From UBA6623 sp965238125 (GTDB lineage Bacteria; Acidobacteriota; Terriglobia; Bryobacterales; UBA6623): a DNA stretch of 64,000 bases. The position numbers were made by a program, and so were the translations under genes. The notes beneath the pieces were generated by a model that made no database searches, was not told where the DNA came from, and was given only the letters and a program-made list of their open reading frames with translations. The stretch covers positions 1,674,001 to 1,738,000 of the forward strand of contig OZ250179.1 in the NCBI GenBank assembly GCA_965238125.1, read 5' to 3'. This document shows, in pieces, positions 33,335 through 42,478 of the stretch; position 1 is the first letter of the stretch, and every line of letters starts with the position of its first letter.

Positions 33335-34132
33335 GTGGATCTGGAAGCCGAAGCCCGCCGACTTCAACAGATCGGATTGAATGCCTACGAATCACGGGCC
33401 TACCTGGTTCTGGTCGGGCATCAGCGCTTCAAGGCGCTGGAAGTCGCCGGCCCCGCCCGCATCCCCCGCCAAAAAATTTACGAGGTTCTCGACAGCCTGG
33501 TCGAAAAGGGTTTCGTCCGCGTCGTCCAAGGCAAGGCCAAGCAATTTTCCGCGGTCGAGCCGCAACTCGCTCTCAGCAGCTTTCTCGCCCGCAAGCGGGA
33601 AACCTATGAGCGCGAGTGGGAGGATCGCCGCAGTTTGGCAACCTTGCTGAGTGGAAACCTGGCCGAAGTCTACGCCAACGGCAATCAGGGTCACGGTCCG
33701 CTCAACTACATTCGCATCGTCGCCGACACCGGCCAGATCGCCGAGGAATACCGGCGTTTTCTGTTGAAGACCAAGGAAGAGTATTTGGAGCTGGCCCGAC
33801 CGCCCTACGCCGTTCAGCCGATGCGGGAGCCCATCGTTCAACAACTGCTTGACAACGGCGCCCACTGCCGCCTGCTCTATGAATCACCGACCTTGGACGC
33901 GGAACAGCGCAACGAACTCAAGCAGCTTGAAAAAACGAAAGCGAAGATTCGCCTCTTAGGCGAATTGCCGATCAAGCTGGCCTTGTTCGACAACCAGCGC
34001 GGCATGATTTCGCTGGACGATCCGGTCTCGAGCCACCCCCGCATCACCGCGCTCGTCTTCGACCACAAGCAATTGGCCGCCGCGATGCGGAGCTTGTTCG
34101 AAGACTGCTGGAACCGCGGCATGGCGTTGTAG
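33335..34132 (+). CDS. TrmB-family transcriptional regulator
   Basis: The 265-residue protein (GTG start) has an N-terminal winged-helix domain of the TrmB type: LNAYESRAYLVLVGHQRF, VAGPARIPRQKIYEVLDSLV, EKGFVRVVQGKAKQFSAVEP. A coiled linker follows (ARKRETYEREWEDR). The C-terminal half is a phospholipase-D-like/TrmBL sensor domain (GAHCRLLYESPTLDAEQRNE, ALFDNQRGMISLDDPVSS). TrmB regulators sense sugars or other ligands. No obvious target operon adjoins it. They are rarer in bacteria than in archaea. Confidence 0.8.
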   Translation: MDLEAEARRLQQIGLNAYESRAYLVLVGHQRFKALEVAGPARIPRQKIYEVLDSLVEKGFVRVVQGKAKQFSAVEPQLALSSFLARKRETYEREWEDRRSLATLLSGNLAEVYANGNQGHGPLNYIRIVADTGQIAEEYRRFLLKTKEEYLELARPPYAVQPMREPIVQQLLDNGAHCRLLYESPTLDAEQRNELKQLEKTKAKIRLLGELPIKLALFDNQRGMISLDDPVSSHPRITALVFDHKQLAAAMRSLFEDCWNRGMAL

Positions 34133-34387
34133 GTTGGCGAACGCTCCCGGCCCGACGAACCACCCAGTCCGGTCGAATCCGAGTTGCCGCCGGCAGCGAA
34201 AAAACTTCCCCTCATCGTGCTAGGCTGTTAGCGAGCCGCGCGGAGGGACGCGCCGACGGAGAATTTCATCGGCGGCAATGGATTTCGTGGTTCCCTTTTG
34301 TAGCTTGTCTGATCCGTTGTAGAATGAAGGCTGATTCTCGGCGCTCCTTGGGGTCCCCGGGAATCCTGAAAAAAGCAGGAGAATTGG

Positions 34388-35074
34388 ATGATGAATACCC
34401 GCATTGCACTTGTGGTTGCGATTCTGGCGGTTGTCGCCGTTACGCCGGCCGCCGCCGAGATTCGCGGCAATTATCTGGAAGCACGGAACGCCGAAGTCTA
34501 TGCCTCGCATTGCTTCGCCAACTCCGAAATGGGGATTCGCGGTGATCTGGCCGTGATGGCGTGGCAGGTGGAGCAGGGCGGCTTCAACGGCGTTTCGCTC
34601 GACGGCCTCGGCGTTGTCGCCGTGATTCGCGCCGCCTCGACGCTGGGGGATCCTTTCAGCAACCCCTATCCGGTCAAGTCGGTTTTGATCTTCGATGAGC
34701 GCGCCGATGGCGCACAGCGCGAAGCTCTGGCCGCGATGGCGAAAGACCGCGCCGGCGAACTGCTCAACGACGTGGTGCGGAGCGAGACCGCGCCGATTCG
34801 CTTTGACTTCGACGGCGACATCCATGCCCGTCGCGCGACGATGACCGCCGGAGACCTGGTGAGCCTTGAGACCCGTCGGATCGAGGACACCGATTCGCTG
34901 TGTCACTTGGATGACCTTTACTACGCGCCTCTGGCCGCGCTCGACCATGCCATGCCCGCCTTCACGCTCGACAATCGTTTCGGCGGTGAAGGCCTCGGCG
35001 TGCGCTTCAGCGCCCCGCGTCGCAGCAGCGCCTATCTGGGTACGTTCTCGATGGGCGTCGCTCACACCGACTAG
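34388..35074 (+). CDS. Secreted DUF1326-family protein
   Basis: The 228-residue product has a signal peptide (MMNTRIALVVAILAVVAVTP, cleavage after AAA) and the DUF1326 pattern: EIRGNYLEARNAEVYASHCF, MAWQVEQGGFNGVSLDGLGV. DUF1326 proteins are widespread, exported and uncharacterised. The gene ends 35 bp before a strong terminator, so it is probably a single-gene unit. The region 34133-34387 upstream shows no gene. Confidence 0.75.
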   Translation: MMNTRIALVVAILAVVAVTPAAAEIRGNYLEARNAEVYASHCFANSEMGIRGDLAVMAWQVEQGGFNGVSLDGLGVVAVIRAASTLGDPFSNPYPVKSVLIFDERADGAQREALAAMAKDRAGELLNDVVRSETAPIRFDFDGDIHARRATMTAGDLVSLETRRIEDTDSLCHLDDLYYAPLAALDHAMPAFTLDNRFGGEGLGVRFSAPRRSSAYLGTFSMGVAHTD

Positions 35075-35109
35075 TTCCGTTCGCCCGAGCGAGACGGAAA
35101 GGTTCGACG

Positions 35110-35153
35110 AAACGGCGGGGATCCGTGTGCACGGTCTCCGCCGTTTGTTTTTA
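35110..35153 (+). terminator. Rho-independent terminator after the DUF1326 gene
   Basis: AAACGGCGG (35110-35118) pairs exactly with CCGCCGTTT (35138-35146), with a GC-rich interior, followed by GTTTTTAT. It lies 36 bp downstream of the stop at 35074. Confidence 0.8.
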
Positions 35154-35270
35154 TGCGGACGTGGCAGACAGTGCTGTCTGGCGGGGTCGAGTTGAGATAA
35201 ACTTTCCTATCGACCAACCTTGCAGCCGGTCGGAACCGTTTTCGATTTCGGCTCGTCACACGAAATAGTC

Positions 35271-35921
35271 ATGAACATCACGAAGGTTTTTTCTCTCGTC
35301 ACCCTGCTCGCTGTCAGCCTTGCCGGCATCCTAGTCGCTGCGGACTTCTCGGCGTCGACCGGCGGCTCGGCGCCTCCCGACGGATTACCCGCCGGCATGG
35401 CCGAGATGATTGAAGCCCAAGCTGTTTCCGCGCAGGGGCCCGACGGCAAGATCGCGGTCGAGTTTTGGCCCCGCAAAGCCGCTTTTGACGGCGATCCGAT
35501 TTCCGGATTCGGCATCCGTTTCGAAAGCATGCCCGAGGGAGCTTTCCTCGGTGTCGTGCGGTTTCCTGAAAGCGGCTCGGACTTCCGCGAACAAGGTGTT
35601 AAACCCGGCGTTTACACGATGCGTTACGGCCTGCACCCCGAAGACGGCAATCACATGGGCGTTGCGACGAGCCGCGACTTTGCCCTACTGAGCCGAGTCG
35701 ACGCCGACACCGAGCCCGCCAAAGACCTCGCCTTCGAGCAGCTGACCCAGTTGAGCGTTTCCTCATCGGGGAATCCGCACCCGACCATCCTCCGGCTCGA
35801 GCTGCCCGACGGCAACGAATCGGGCAACATTTGGCAAAACGACATGGAGCATTGGGTGCTCGATCTGGCGATCCCCGGCGACGTTATCGGTGTCGTCGTC
35901 TACGGCCATTCCGAAGAGTAG
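35271..35921 (+). CDS. Secreted protein of unknown function
   Basis: The 216-residue product starts at the ATG 35271 and carries a signal peptide (MNITKVFSLVTLLAVSLAGI then LVAADFSA). The mature part is beta-rich (EFWPRKAAFDGDPISGFGIR, GVYTMRYGLHPEDGNHMGVA, HWVLDLAIPGDVIGVVVYGH). Similar exported proteins with the GVYTLRYGLQPxDGNH pattern occur in Acidobacteriota, but their role is unknown to me. It stands alone. Confidence 0.65.
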   Translation: MNITKVFSLVTLLAVSLAGILVAADFSASTGGSAPPDGLPAGMAEMIEAQAVSAQGPDGKIAVEFWPRKAAFDGDPISGFGIRFESMPEGAFLGVVRFPESGSDFREQGVKPGVYTMRYGLHPEDGNHMGVATSRDFALLSRVDADTEPAKDLAFEQLTQLSVSSSGNPHPTILRLELPDGNESGNIWQNDMEHWVLDLAIPGDVIGVVVYGHSEE

Positions 35922-36015
35922 GTTCTCTCTTCCGAAAATAGACCGACGAGCGTATGGTGCAGACCCACGAGCGTATGGTGCATTACATTCAGGGTCGGCA
36001 AGATCACAACCTCTT

Positions 36016-36113
36016 GAGCCGCGAAGCGGCGGCGGGAATATAGCCCAGGGTGGAGCCGAAGGCGGAACCCTGGGTCCCGCCACCCCGGGAGAGCCCTGAA
36101 GGGGCGGCAGGAG
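36016..36113. repeat. GC-rich dispersed repeat with CCAGGGT/ACCCTGG palindrome
   Basis: The block contains AGCCCAGGGTGGAGCCGAAG, GCGGAACCCTGGGTCCCGCC and GAGCCCTGAAGGGGCGGCAG. Sequences of this pattern are common intergenic repeats in Planctomycetota and some Acidobacteriota. The CCCAGGGT...ACCCTGGG arms could form a hairpin. No gene is present between 35922 and 36423. Confidence 0.55.
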
Positions 36114-36183
36114 CAAACACGGCGCCCATTTTCATGGCGGTATTATGAATCCGCGGATTCATAGAAACGGACTGTCCCCGATC

Positions 36184-36351
36184 CAGATTCAGAGCCCTGA
36201 GCGCAAGCGACGGGCCAAGCGCACCGCAACTGCCACGCCCTCAAAACCACATCTCCTCGGGCTGTCACGCACTTGGATATAGCCGCGCGCCTACGCCAGG
36301 CCGCCGTGGCCCCCGGCCCGTCGCTTGCGCTCAGGGCGGGCTCTGAATCTG
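36184..36351. repeat. Inverted repeat pair around a 98-bp spacer
   Basis: CAGATTCAGAGCCCTGAGCG (start of 36184-36216) is mirrored by 36315-36351, which ends CGGGCTCTGAATCTG. The arms match except for a 4-bp difference. The centre has no gene. It may be a miniature palindromic element related to the AAGCGACGGGCC motif seen again near 40144. Confidence 0.55.
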
Positions 36352-36423
36352 CTGTCGGAATCCTCCACGCCGGCACGGAACGGGGAGCACTTCGTTTTGT
36401 ACAGCCCCCGACTCCGCGCCCCG

Positions 36424-37572
36424 TCACCCGCGCCCCACCTCGAGCAAAGCCGCCAGCGTCCGTTCCGCCGCTGCTCGCCAAGTAAAGCCCTCCGCGCGAA
36501 TACGCCCGCGGTCAACGAGTTGATTACGCAACGCCGCATCGCTCAGAACGCGCATGACAGCTTCGGCGATCCGATCCACCGACAGCGGATCAAAGAAAAT
36601 CGCCCCGTCGCCGGCGACCTCGCGCAGAACTGGAATGTCGGAACAGGCCACCGGCAGCTCCGCCGCCATCGCTTCGATCACCGGGATGCCGAAGCCCTCG
36701 AACATCGAGGGAAATACCAGCGCTTCCGCGTATTTGAACAACGCCGACAACACCGGCCGAGGCGTCCACCCCACCAAGTGAACACGCTCCCGAAGACCGC
36801 CGGTCTTGACCCGATCCGCGATCGCGTCCCAGGACTTGCCCGGCAACCCCGCGATGACCAGATGTTCGTCGAGGCCCTGCGCGACAAGCTTGCCGTAGGC
36901 CTCGAGCAGGCGTTCCCAGTTCTTGTGCGGATTGAGCGTCGAGACCGCAAGCAGATATCGTCGATCAGGAATCTTCGCTTCCGCGAGAAGGTCTTCTCCG
37001 TAGGCCGCATTTTCCTTGAGGCCAAAAAAACTCTCCTCCACTCCGTGTGGAATCACACTGACCAGGTCTTGTTGAACCCCGTACACATGCGCCAACTCGG
37101 TCTTGACGTGCTCCGTCGGCGTCACCAGGCGGTGGGAGGCCCGGATTGCGCTCCAAACCGCGAAGTTCCAAGCTTGCCGCTCGACCCACCCGAAGTTTCG
37201 CGGAAGACGCTTGTGTTGCAAATCATGAATCACCGTCACCTTCCGCGCCGGAGACGCCAAGGGCGCGGTAAACCCCGGCGAGAAGACGACATGCAATCCC
37301 CTCGCGAGCCCCTGCAAAGGAAGAACCGTTTGCTCCCACAGCAACCGCAATGGACGAACGCGCGCCGGGACGATGCCTCCCACCGTGCGAAAGTTCTCCG
37401 CCTTCGGAGAAAGGTCGCCGCCGGTCTCCCGATTCGTGAAAACGTAGTAGAGGTTTCGTCGGTCAATCGCGGCCAACGCCGACAGCAGATTGCGAAGATA
37501 GATCTCCGTCCCGCCAACGCCGCCCGGAATCAGGTAAAGGGCGTTGACGCCGATTCGAAGGGGTTGTGGCAT
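36424..37572 (-). CDS. Glycosyltransferase family 4 (GT-B)
   Basis: The 382-residue protein has the two-domain GT-B layout. The acceptor domain starts RIGVNALYLIPGGVGGTEIY and includes LHVVFSPGFTAPLAS and KVTVIHDLQHKRLP. The donor domain has LLAVSTLNPHKNWERLLEAY, VIAGLPGKSWDAI and the E-x7-E motif FEGFGIPVIEAMAAELP. It transfers a sugar from an activated donor to a cell-surface glycan or lipid precursor. No polysaccharide operon is adjacent, so the acceptor is unknown. The ATG start is normal and the length is typical. Confidence 0.88.
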   Translation of the reverse strand: MPQPLRIGVNALYLIPGGVGGTEIYLRNLLSALAAIDRRNLYYVFTNRETGGDLSPKAENFRTVGGIVPARVRPLRLLWEQTVLPLQGLARGLHVVFSPGFTAPLASPARKVTVIHDLQHKRLPRNFGWVERQAWNFAVWSAIRASHRLVTPTEHVKTELAHVYGVQQDLVSVIPHGVEESFFGLKENAAYGEDLLAEAKIPDRRYLLAVSTLNPHKNWERLLEAYGKLVAQGLDEHLVIAGLPGKSWDAIADRVKTGGLRERVHLVGWTPRPVLSALFKYAEALVFPSMFEGFGIPVIEAMAAELPVACSDIPVLREVAGDGAIFFDPLSVDRIAEAVMRVLSDAALRNQLVDRGRIRAEGFTWRAAAERTLAALLEVGRG

Positions 37573-37776
37573 GGGATGAGAGGGATGACAACGTCATTTC
37601 GGCCGCCGACCCGGAGTCCTTCCCGCTCATGCCGAGGGCACAACCGAAACCGTCTCCGTTTGAAGCCTCTCCCGGAACTCCTCCGCCGAAACCCCCATAA
37701 TACCGGCTCGCGAGCGCGGCCCGGCAACGGCTGCCGAACAGCCCCTCGGGGCTTCGGCTCGCGATGCCCAACTGCG

Positions 37777-39453
37777 TCACAACTCCCCTCGCCGCAATTG
37801 TTTAGCCAGGTAGTCGCTCGCCCGCCAGGCGACTGCCATGAAAGTCAGCGTCGGGTTCTGGCAGGCCGCGCTCGGGAAACAAGCGCCGTCGACAACAAAC
37901 AAGTTCTTGACGTCGTGGGCTTGACTGTAGCCGTTGAGGGCGCTCGTTTTCGGGTCGTCGCCCATGCGGACCGTACCCACTTCGTGCGCCACGTTGCCCG
38001 GCTCCGCCATTTCGTCGTCCACATGCAGGACCTCGGCTCCGGCGTGATCGAGCAACTCGAAGACGTCTTGCATCGCCTGCTTCCCCATCTTGTGGTCGTT
38101 TGCGGTCCGAGCATAAGTAATGCGCGTGACGGGAATACCCCAGGCATCAACGACATCCTTATCGATTTCCACACGGCTGTCGTAGTTGGGCAGCGCCTCG
38201 CCCCGCGGGTAGACGCGCACAATGGCGGGATGTAGGTCCTTGATGCGGCGCTTGTAGTCGGCGCCAAACCCGCCGATCCGCGCCGCGTGACCAGGATAGA
38301 TAGACGCCCCACCCTTGACCATGATTCCGTAGCCGCGCAGAAAGTCGGGATGAGGCTTCCTCTTGTCGAGGTTGTGGTAGCGCGGGATATACGATCCGTT
38401 CGACTTGCCGTCTTCATTGAGAATGTCGCCGCCGACCAATTCCGGCAGCATCGCCAGCACCCTCCCCGGTTCGGTTTGGTCCATCAGGTAGCGGCCCACA
38501 ACGCCGCTGCTGTTTGCAATGCCGGTCGAGAAACGGGGCGATGTTGAGTTGAGCATGATGCGCGCCGACTCGAGAGTCGACCCCGCCAGCACGACCACCT
38601 TGGCGAAAGCCTCGCGATAGTCTTTCTTCACGCGGTCGAAATAACCGACGCCGGTCGCTCGCGCATCCTTATCGACCATGACGTGCCGCACGACCGAGTC
38701 GGTTTGGAGCGTCAACTTGCCCGTCGCCATCGCATCGGGAAGAGTGACGGCCGGCGTCGAGAAGAAAGCGTCGACATCGCAACCCGAGCCGCAACTGCCG
38801 CAGCAATGGCAGGCCGCGCGACCCCGATGCGGGCGGCTGAGTTGTGCAACTCGCAAAGCCGTCAAACGCCGGTCCATCTTGCGCGCCGCCTTGCGCATCA
38901 GGTGCTCGAAGCAGTTGTAGGCAAAGGCCGGCTGAAACTTGCCGTCCGGGATTTGCGACAACCCTTCGTAAAACCCCTGCACCCCAATGTATTCCTCAAC
39001 CTTGTCGTAGTAGGCCTCGAGGTCTTGGTAGCTGAAGGGCCAATCGATGCCCTCTCCGTCCATGGAGGCGGGCTTGAAATCGAAGTCGGCGAAGCGCAGC
39101 GATTGGCGGCCCCAGTGAAGCGTCCGTCCGCCCAGAATGCGCGACCGATACGACCAGTCAAAGGGATTGCCGGGCGGAGTCGTGTAGGAATTCTCGCTCA
39201 ACTCGGCGTAATAGCCCGGGAACGGTGTATCCTCGTGCGCCGCCATCGATCCGTCTTTCCGAATCTTGGAGGGGCTCCCCCGACCCCGGAACGGGAAGTC
39301 GTAAGGAAACGAATGCGTCAGAAAATCGGCGCGGCTGATCTCGGGCCCGGCTTCGAGCAGCAGCGTCTCGATCCCCTGCTCGGCGAGGACCTTCGCCGCG
39401 ATGCCGCCGCTCGCCCCGCTGCCGACAATCAGCACGTCGTGGACTTTGCTCAT
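37777..39453 (-). CDS. GMC-family FAD oxidoreductase (large catalytic subunit)
   Basis: The 558-residue flavoprotein begins with an FAD-binding Rossmann motif (DVLIVGSGASGGIAAKVLAE) and continues with ILGGRTLHWGRQSLRFADF, a four-cysteine segment ACHCCGSCGSGC (Fe-S or metal site, or disulfides), VVLAGSTLESARIMLNS, and the C-terminal substrate region HEVGTVRMGDDP and PTLTFMAVAWRASDYLAKQL. Members paired with a gluconate 2-dehydrogenase subunit 3-like protein oxidise sugars or sugar alcohols and pass electrons to the respiratory chain. It overlaps that partner gene by 4 bp. No signal peptide of its own; probably exported with its partner. Confidence 0.88.
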   Translation of the reverse strand: MSKVHDVLIVGSGASGGIAAKVLAEQGIETLLLEAGPEISRADFLTHSFPYDFPFRGRGSPSKIRKDGSMAAHEDTPFPGYYAELSENSYTTPPGNPFDWSYRSRILGGRTLHWGRQSLRFADFDFKPASMDGEGIDWPFSYQDLEAYYDKVEEYIGVQGFYEGLSQIPDGKFQPAFAYNCFEHLMRKAARKMDRRLTALRVAQLSRPHRGRAACHCCGSCGSGCDVDAFFSTPAVTLPDAMATGKLTLQTDSVVRHVMVDKDARATGVGYFDRVKKDYREAFAKVVVLAGSTLESARIMLNSTSPRFSTGIANSSGVVGRYLMDQTEPGRVLAMLPELVGGDILNEDGKSNGSYIPRYHNLDKRKPHPDFLRGYGIMVKGGASIYPGHAARIGGFGADYKRRIKDLHPAIVRVYPRGEALPNYDSRVEIDKDVVDAWGIPVTRITYARTANDHKMGKQAMQDVFELLDHAGAEVLHVDDEMAEPGNVAHEVGTVRMGDDPKTSALNGYSQAHDVKNLFVVDGACFPSAACQNPTLTFMAVAWRASDYLAKQLRRGEL

Positions 39454-40112
39454 GCTTCACTCCCGATCGCCGCCGGGGCAGCCTCGCCCTCGACGTCGTG
39501 ATGCTCGGGATGAGGGCAGCCGGTCCATTCGGCTTGCGGAGTCTTGCCTTTGTATTCCAGCTCGTCATGAATCCCGATCTTCGACGTGTAGTAGGCGAAA
39601 ACCGTGCGCGCCCGGATATCGAGGAAGAAAGCGTGACCCTGAGAGCCGTCACCGTTCGGGGACTCCGACATTTCGGTGAGCAATTCGATTTGCCGCTCCT
39701 CACCCAGATCGAGGAAACCGGCGTTGAACCGTTCGCGGCTCTCGGCTTCCACCCACCTGAGTCCGTCGCGGAACGCTCGTCGCACCTCCGGCGTTTCGTC
39801 ATCGAGGACGAGATCGATGTGACGGTTGACCTGGGCCGCGCGCGCGCCCGGAGTGTCCGTCTGGGGCAGGATCAATTCCGCGAGAGTCGTAACCAACTCG
39901 TCTTCGCGGCTCGAAAGGAATCGTGGCGCCCACTTGTCGGCCGAGGCAGCCGCGGCGGCCCCTTGGACGACTGCCGGCGAAACCAGTCGAGACAGAGGAA
40001 GAAAAGCCGTCGAGCCCGCCGCGAGCACTTTGATCGCTTCGCGGCGGTCGACCGCAAGGCCGCGGTCTCTTTGGTTCGTAGGGGATTCAGGTTGGGCAGG
40101 ATCGGAGGGCAT
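39450..40112 (-). CDS. Gluconate 2-dehydrogenase subunit 3-like protein (Tat-exported small subunit)
   Basis: The 220-residue protein has a twin-arginine-like signal (VDRREAIKVLAAGSTAFLPL) and the family pattern LVTTLAELILPQTDTPGARA, HIDLVLDDETPEVRRAFRDG, FFLDIRARTVFAYYTSKIGI ending TGCPHP. In such pairs the small subunit carries the Tat signal and takes the flavin subunit across the membrane folded. It precedes the GMC gene with a 4-bp overlap, so stoichiometric expression is expected. 40113-40368 upstream holds no gene. Confidence 0.85.
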   Translation of the reverse strand: MPSDPAQPESPTNQRDRGLAVDRREAIKVLAAGSTAFLPLSRLVSPAVVQGAAAAASADKWAPRFLSSREDELVTTLAELILPQTDTPGARAAQVNRHIDLVLDDETPEVRRAFRDGLRWVEAESRERFNAGFLDLGEERQIELLTEMSESPNGDGSQGHAFFLDIRARTVFAYYTSKIGIHDELEYKGKTPQAEWTGCPHPEHHDVEGEAAPAAIGSEA

Positions 40113-40368
40113 TGTTCACCGTCGCTGCTCGACAACCCGGCGCCAAGCGACGGGCCGCGAGCAACTCTGCCGCGCGTCAAGAAAAACGCCGACAACCCCA
40201 TTCTAGTTTCAATCCAGCCTCGAAGGGGCGAAGTGCGCGGGAGGGCTGTCAGGACGAGACATCGGCCGTGTTGTCAAAGTGGAGACGTTTTCCGGCAGCG
40301 CTGGTGTGCCTTCGTTTCAGTTCTCGAATGCCTCTGGAGACAGGCGGCGGTGATTGCTGAGTATGTTC

Positions 40369-41274
40369 TTACTTCAGCGGCGTTTCCGCGCGCGGGGCGC
40401 CGCTCGCCTCGAGGTATTGAAAGTGATGGATGCCCCACGGGTGTGGATCGCGATAGCTCCACAACACCTTCTTGTCGCGGGTGATCTCGAATAGTTTGAC
40501 CCCGTTCGCGCCCCCGCGATAGCTGGTGATGACGGTATTGCCGTTCGGCAAGCGTTGCGCGCCGCAGGCGTCCTGGATAATCGGTTCGGGCAAGTCGCCG
40601 TTCGAGAGTCGCCAGACCGTCTTGCCCTCGCCGTTGACTTCGATCACCTGGTTTGCCACCGTGCAGGTGGTCAAGGTATTGCCGTTCGCGAGACGAATCG
40701 CGGTAAACGGCCAATCCGGCGTGGAGAATTTCCAGACCACCCGGCTGGCGGGGGAATACTCGCGGACCTCTTTCTCGCCCATCTGTGGGACGAGGTAGTT
40801 GCCGTTGGGCAGCTTGCGGCTCATGCGCGTCTGCAGGTGATGGTTTTCGGTTTGCGTCCCGATCGCAACCTCGACGGCGATCTTGCCACTGCGCTCGATC
40901 TCGAGAAGGCGCGGTCGGTCCCCGGCTTCGGTGAGCAGGATGCGGCCGTTCAGCAGCGGCTGGACCGTGTTGACCTCGGTTTGCGCGCCGTCGTAACGGA
41001 ACACGGTTTCGCCCGAGCGCGTGACTTCTACGACGCCTCCCCCGTAGTTCTCGCGCTGGTTGACCGCGAGCAGGATGTTTCCGTTACGCAGCGCCCAGCC
41101 GTCGCGCGTACCGTGTGGGTACTCCCAGATTCTCTTGCCCTCGGAGTTCTGGATGTAGGTTTCACGACCCGTCGCCAGGAAGGCGGGTTTTTGGGCGGCG
41201 GCGGCGGCCAAGGAGCGCAAGCCGGCGAGCGTTCCGGCGGCGGTCAACAACGAGCGGCGAGTGGGTGCATACAT
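40369..41274 (-). CDS. Exported beta-propeller protein (PQQ/arylsulfotransferase-like)
   Basis: About 301 residues starting at the ATG 41272-41274. A twin-arginine-type signal (MYAPTRRSLLTAAGTLAGLR) is followed by repeated propeller blades with the theme LPNGNTLV: YPHGTRDGWALRNGNILLAV, NTVQPLLNGRILLTEAGD, SRKLPNGNYLVPQMGEKEV, AIRLANGNTLTTCTVANQVI, AQRLPNGNTVITSYRGG. This resembles arylsulfotransferase/PQQ-like propellers of unknown substrate. It lies upstream of, and on the same strand as, the GMC pair, 256 bp away. Confidence 0.7.
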   Translation of the reverse strand: MYAPTRRSLLTAAGTLAGLRSLAAAAAQKPAFLATGRETYIQNSEGKRIWEYPHGTRDGWALRNGNILLAVNQRENYGGGVVEVTRSGETVFRYDGAQTEVNTVQPLLNGRILLTEAGDRPRLLEIERSGKIAVEVAIGTQTENHHLQTRMSRKLPNGNYLVPQMGEKEVREYSPASRVVWKFSTPDWPFTAIRLANGNTLTTCTVANQVIEVNGEGKTVWRLSNGDLPEPIIQDACGAQRLPNGNTVITSYRGGANGVKLFEITRDKKVLWSYRDPHPWGIHHFQYLEASGAPRAETPLK

Positions 41275-41386
41275 GGACCACATTCTACCCAAGACGCCCC
41301 ACCGCGGGCCATAGCGGCCGCGTCCGCCGCCGCCCAGGACAACGACCAGCCGATCGTCCTCGATGTCCAGGCCGGATGCGATGCTG

Positions 41387-41628
41387 CCAAACTGAGCCGC
41401 GCACGTTAGTAAGCGGTGTGAGACGAAGGCCTTCAGCACGAAGGACGGTGTCGGAAGCGTTGGCGCCGGCAGCGCGGGAATCTCCCCGCCGATAAATCAG
41501 CCACGATGCCGGTTTCGATCGTTTGGCGGGAGGGAGACCCCGGGGGGATTTTCTCGGGATCACCACGGTTTGAGGATCCAGGGCGGCTTCATCACATACC
41601 GCTTACTAACGTGCGCGGCTCAGTTTGG
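41387..41628. repeat. Inverted pair of a dispersed LTNVRGSV-type repeat
   Basis: The unit CCAAACTGAGCCGCGCACGT and TAGTAAGCGGT (41387-41421) recurs inverted at 41592-41628. The arms agree over about 35 bp with one difference. Translated, one arm reads PLTNVRGSV, a peptide that turns up in many spurious predicted proteins of Acidobacteriota and Planctomycetota because the DNA repeat is so common there. Short spurious frames here should not be called genes. A diverged single copy lies at 7410-7433. Confidence 0.75.
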
Positions 41629-41650
41629 AGATTGCGTATTTCCCGCTCGC

Positions 41651-42478
41651 CTAGGGCTTTTCTTGCATCGCCCTTTCGCGGGCGGCGCGGGCGCGTCGGT
41701 CATCGGGCTCCCAGGCCAGAACCGCATCAAAGGCGGCTTTGGCGGTGGGGTACTCGCCGGACTCGAGGGCGAGGTTGCCCAGCGCTCGTTGGGCTTCGAT
41801 CAAACTGAGGGCCAGTTCGACGGCCCTGCGCAGTTGCCGCAGCGCATCAGCCGCATTTCCGATTTTTCGGAGTGTCAAGCCGAGTTGGTAATGCGCTTCG
41901 GCTCGTGCGGGGTTGAGTTCCAACACCCTCCCCAGCGCCCGGCGCGACGCTTCGAGATCCCCTCCGGCGTGGCGCAAGGAGACCCCGTATGAAAGCTGTG
42001 CGTCCTCGAAGTCGGGGCTGAGATCAACGGCTTCTCGAAGCTGCTCCAAGGCATTGGTCGCGTCGCCGGTATCGAGCAGATGCTTCCCGGACTGCACCAG
42101 TAACATCGCCCGGCTGCGATTCGATCTAATTTGCGCGACCTCCTCCGATCGTTCGGTGGCGTTGCGCGCCTCTTCGGGGCGGCCCGACCGTTGATAGGCC
42201 CGTGCCAGATTGCGATGGGCTTTCAACAGCAACGGGTTCAATCGGATCGCTTCCTCAAAGTGGTGGATCGCCTTGTCGAGATCCTTGTTCCGCAACAACA
42301 CCGTGCCCAGCGAGTTATGGGCCTCGAAGTCGCCGGGGTAATCCCCGACGGCGCGAGTCAGCTCTTGCGCGGCGGAATCGAGGTCGCCTTTCTGCAGCAG
42401 GCTGACGCCCAGCGAGGGCGCTGGTTCAGATCGGGCGTTACCTCGCCGGCATCCGTAACTGACAGATATCCCGGACAT
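41651..42478 (-). CDS. TPR-repeat protein, probably N-terminally shortened
   Basis: The 275-residue product consists of TPR repeats (SLLQKGDLDSAAQELTRAVG, AHNSLGTVLLRNKDLDKAIH, EDAQLSYGVSLRHAGGDLEA, AHYQLGLTLRKIGNAADALR, YPTAKAAFDAVLAWEPDDRR). There is no signal peptide, and the first 20 residues look unrelated to the repeats, so the gene may have lost its 5' part near 42430. TPR proteins are scaffolds; no partner is adjacent. Confidence 0.6.
   Translation of the reverse strand: MSGISVSYGCRRGNARSEPAPSLGVSLLQKGDLDSAAQELTRAVGDYPGDFEAHNSLGTVLLRNKDLDKAIHHFEEAIRLNPLLLKAHRNLARAYQRSGRPEEARNATERSEEVAQIRSNRSRAMLLVQSGKHLLDTGDATNALEQLREAVDLSPDFEDAQLSYGVSLRHAGGDLEASRRALGRVLELNPARAEAHYQLGLTLRKIGNAADALRQLRRAVELALSLIEAQRALGNLALESGEYPTAKAAFDAVLAWEPDDRRARAARERAMQEKP

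Noticed and set aside
36325..38235. 636-codon open frame on the plus strand
   Set aside because: It lies opposite the glycosyltransferase and GMC oxidoreductase genes, has an Arg/His/Pro-rich low-complexity translation and no domain. It is a shadow frame of GC-rich coding DNA.
41285..41808. Short frames containing PLTNVRGSV or LLTCAAQFG
   Set aside because: They are translations of the dispersed DNA repeat, not genes.
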